Shown here: piece after piece, positions 15,441 to 16,601 of the stretch
Position numbering within the stretch: the first letter of the stretch is position 1
How the letters are laid out: each line of letters opens with the position of its first letter
Assembly: GCA_033722575.1 (NCBI GenBank)
Contig: JAWVYU010000073.1
Span: 1 to 16,601 of the forward strand
Source of the DNA: GCA-2748575 sp033722575
GTDB lineage: Bacteria; Pseudomonadota; Gammaproteobacteria; Pseudomonadales; Ketobacteraceae
Direction: 5' to 3'
Length of the DNA: 16,601 nucleotides
The notes under the pieces: generated by a model
What the model saw: the letters and a program-made list of their open reading frames with translations, nothing else
Databases searched by the model: none
What the model was told of the DNA's origin: nothing
Position numbers and translations under genes: made by a program

Positions 15441-16484
15441 TTAGCGGTTTAGCCGGGCGCCAAAATCCAGCATGCGGTTCAGGGGCACCATGGCCTGCTT
15501 GCCCACCTCAGGGTCCACGTGGATTTCATTGTCGGTTCTGTCGAACACAGTCACCAGGCTTTCCAGCTCGTTCATGGCCATCCACGGGCAGTGGGCACAG
15601 GAGCGACAGGTCGCGCCCTTACCGGCGGTGGGGGCTTCGAGAAAGGTTTTTCCCGGTGCCGCCTGCTTGAGCTTGTAGAAGATGCCCTTGTCCGTAGCGA
15701 CAATAAAGGTATCATTCGGCAGATCCCGGGCAGCGTTGATAATCTGTGTGGTGGACCCCACCACGTCCGCCAGCGCCACCACCGAATCCGGTGATTCAGG
15801 GTGCACCAGCACAGCAGCTTCCGGGAAGGCTTTCTTGAGGTCTTCAACCCCCTTCGCCTTGAATTCCTCATGCACGATACAGGCGCTGTCCCACATCAGC
15901 ATATCAACCCCGGTTTCGCGCTGAACATAACTGCCCAGGTGCTTGTCGGGGGCCCAGATGATCTTTTTACCCTGGTCTGCCAGGTGCTGGACCAGGGGCA
16001 ACGCAATACTGGATGTCACCACCCAGTCGGCCCGGGCTTTTACCGCGGCGGATGTATTGGCATAAACCACTACCTCGTGGTCAGGATGAGCGTCACAGAA
16101 CGCGGTGAACTCCTCGGCGGGGCACCCCAGATCCAGGGAGCAGGTGGCCTCCAGGGTCGGCATCAGCACCCGTTTTTCCGGGCTGAGGATTTTGGCGGTC
16201 TCGCCCATGAACTTTACGCCAGCCACAATCAGCGTCGTCGCCGGATGGTCTTTGCCAAACCGCGCCATTTCCAGCGAATCAGATACACAACCACCGGTTT
16301 CCTCGGCGAGCGCCTGCACATCCGGATGGGTGTAATAGTGCGCAACCAGCACCGCGTTTTCGCGGGACAGGAGATCCCTGAACTCATTAAAGTACGCGCG
16401 CTTCTGGGCCTCCGTGTACTGTTTCTCGTTCAGATGAGAACCATCCAGGTGGTGACGAACTATTTCGGTTACTGTTGTGTTCAT
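15441..16484 (-). CDS. nadA: Quinolinate synthase A
   Basis: A 347-residue enzyme, the same length as the E. coli protein (from memory). It condenses iminoaspartate (from NadB) with dihydroxyacetone phosphate to give quinolinate, the precursor of NAD. Conserved segments include LVAHYYTHPDVQ, GGCVSDSLEMAR and KFMGETAKIL. The [4Fe-4S] ligands are assignable as C115 (ATCSLDLGC), C202 (SACIVHEEF) and C299 in the CRSCAHCPWM motif, where C293 and C296 are the additional pair. It is oxygen-sensitive by family. The ATG at 16484 has only a weak upstream GGTAGAG. It is the first gene of its transcript within the window. Confidence 0.97.
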   Translation of the reverse strand: MNTTVTEIVRHHLDGSHLNEKQYTEAQKRAYFNEFRDLLSRENAVLVAHYYTHPDVQALAEETGGCVSDSLEMARFGKDHPATTLIVAGVKFMGETAKILSPEKRVLMPTLEATCSLDLGCPAEEFTAFCDAHPDHEVVVYANTSAAVKARADWVVTSSIALPLVQHLADQGKKIIWAPDKHLGSYVQRETGVDMLMWDSACIVHEEFKAKGVEDLKKAFPEAAVLVHPESPDSVVALADVVGSTTQIINAARDLPNDTFIVATDKGIFYKLKQAAPGKTFLEAPTAGKGATCRSCAHCPWMAMNELESLVTVFDRTDNEIHVDPEVGKQAMVPLNRMLDFGARLNR

Positions 16485-16517
16485 GTGCTCTACCAGGTTG
16501 AAGCCATGGATGTGGCT

Positions 16518-16546
16518 ATTCTACACAGGCCCTGAAAACCTGTCTT
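16518..16546 (-). promoter_or_regulatory. Candidate nadA promoter with an inverted repeat in the spacer
   Basis: On the minus strand AAGACA (16541-16546) and TAGAAT (16518-16523) are 17 bp apart. An inverted repeat ACAGG-n8-CCTGT (16525-16542) overlaps the spacer and the -35, a possible operator. The region 16485-16601 otherwise shows no gene. Confidence 0.45.
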
Positions 16547-16601
16547 TACGCTATTTAGACACAAATGGGGGCGCCGAGTGCCAATTTCAACCGGAACCAG
16601 G

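Noticed and set aside
15801..16535. 244-codon plus-strand open frame opposite nadA
   Set aside because: It lies antisense to a highly conserved enzyme in GC-rich DNA, resembles no family, and has no ribosome-binding site or domain pattern.
1..16601. CRISPR arrays, insertion sequences, tRNA or rRNA genes, prophage
   Set aside because: No spaced direct repeats, transposase-like product, terminal inverted repeats or RNA-gene signatures were seen on either strand by eye.

Overview
The window looks like chromosomal core DNA of a marine gammaproteobacterium, most probably Marinobacter or a close relative. This rests on recognised protein families, a moderately high GC content, and gene order; no database search was possible. 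I see no mobile element, tRNA, rRNA or CRISPR array.

Layout. The left edge (1-378) is the C-terminal part of a TetR-family regulator. It faces a long minus-strand gene (428-2887) for a membrane protein with an M48-type peptidase fold whose catalytic motif is destroyed. Next come a minus-strand METTL20/Nnt1-like methyltransferase (3021-3704), a divergent short DksA/TraR-type zinc-finger regulator (3736-4098), and a minus-strand CBS-pair protein (4111-4554). An AT-rich intergenic region follows. Then a plus-strand series encodes a saccharopine-dehydrogenase-like oxidoreductase (4798-6060), a small START/SRPBCC-fold protein (6112-6549) and a TIGR04219-type outer-membrane beta-barrel (6611-7381). 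This series ends at a very clear bidirectional terminator (7402-7432).

From 7462 to 16484 the gene order matches, as I remember it, the conserved Pseudomonas block PA1013 to PA1004. A tight minus-strand operon is transcribed dapA, bamC, MBL-fold hydrolase, purC. Divergent from dapA are gcvR and bcp on the plus strand. A minus-strand pair follows: a PerM/AI-2E transporter and a TusA-like sulfur carrier. Then come bepA on the plus strand and nadA on the minus strand, which converge with only 9 bp between their stops.

Functions. Most of the right half is housekeeping: lysine/peptidoglycan precursor synthesis (dapA), outer-membrane protein assembly and quality control (bamC, bepA), purine synthesis (purC), NAD synthesis (nadA), glycine-cleavage regulation (gcvR), peroxide defence (bcp) and sulfur transfer (TusA-like). 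The most unusual item is the 428-2887 product. It combines an N-terminal domain resembling the C-terminal domain of ribosomal protein L7/L12 with a catalytically dead M48-like domain, in the same window as an intact M48 protease (bepA). Several genes appear to use TTG or GTG starts, and I moved many starts from the longest open frame to the one supported by a ribosome-binding site or by family length.
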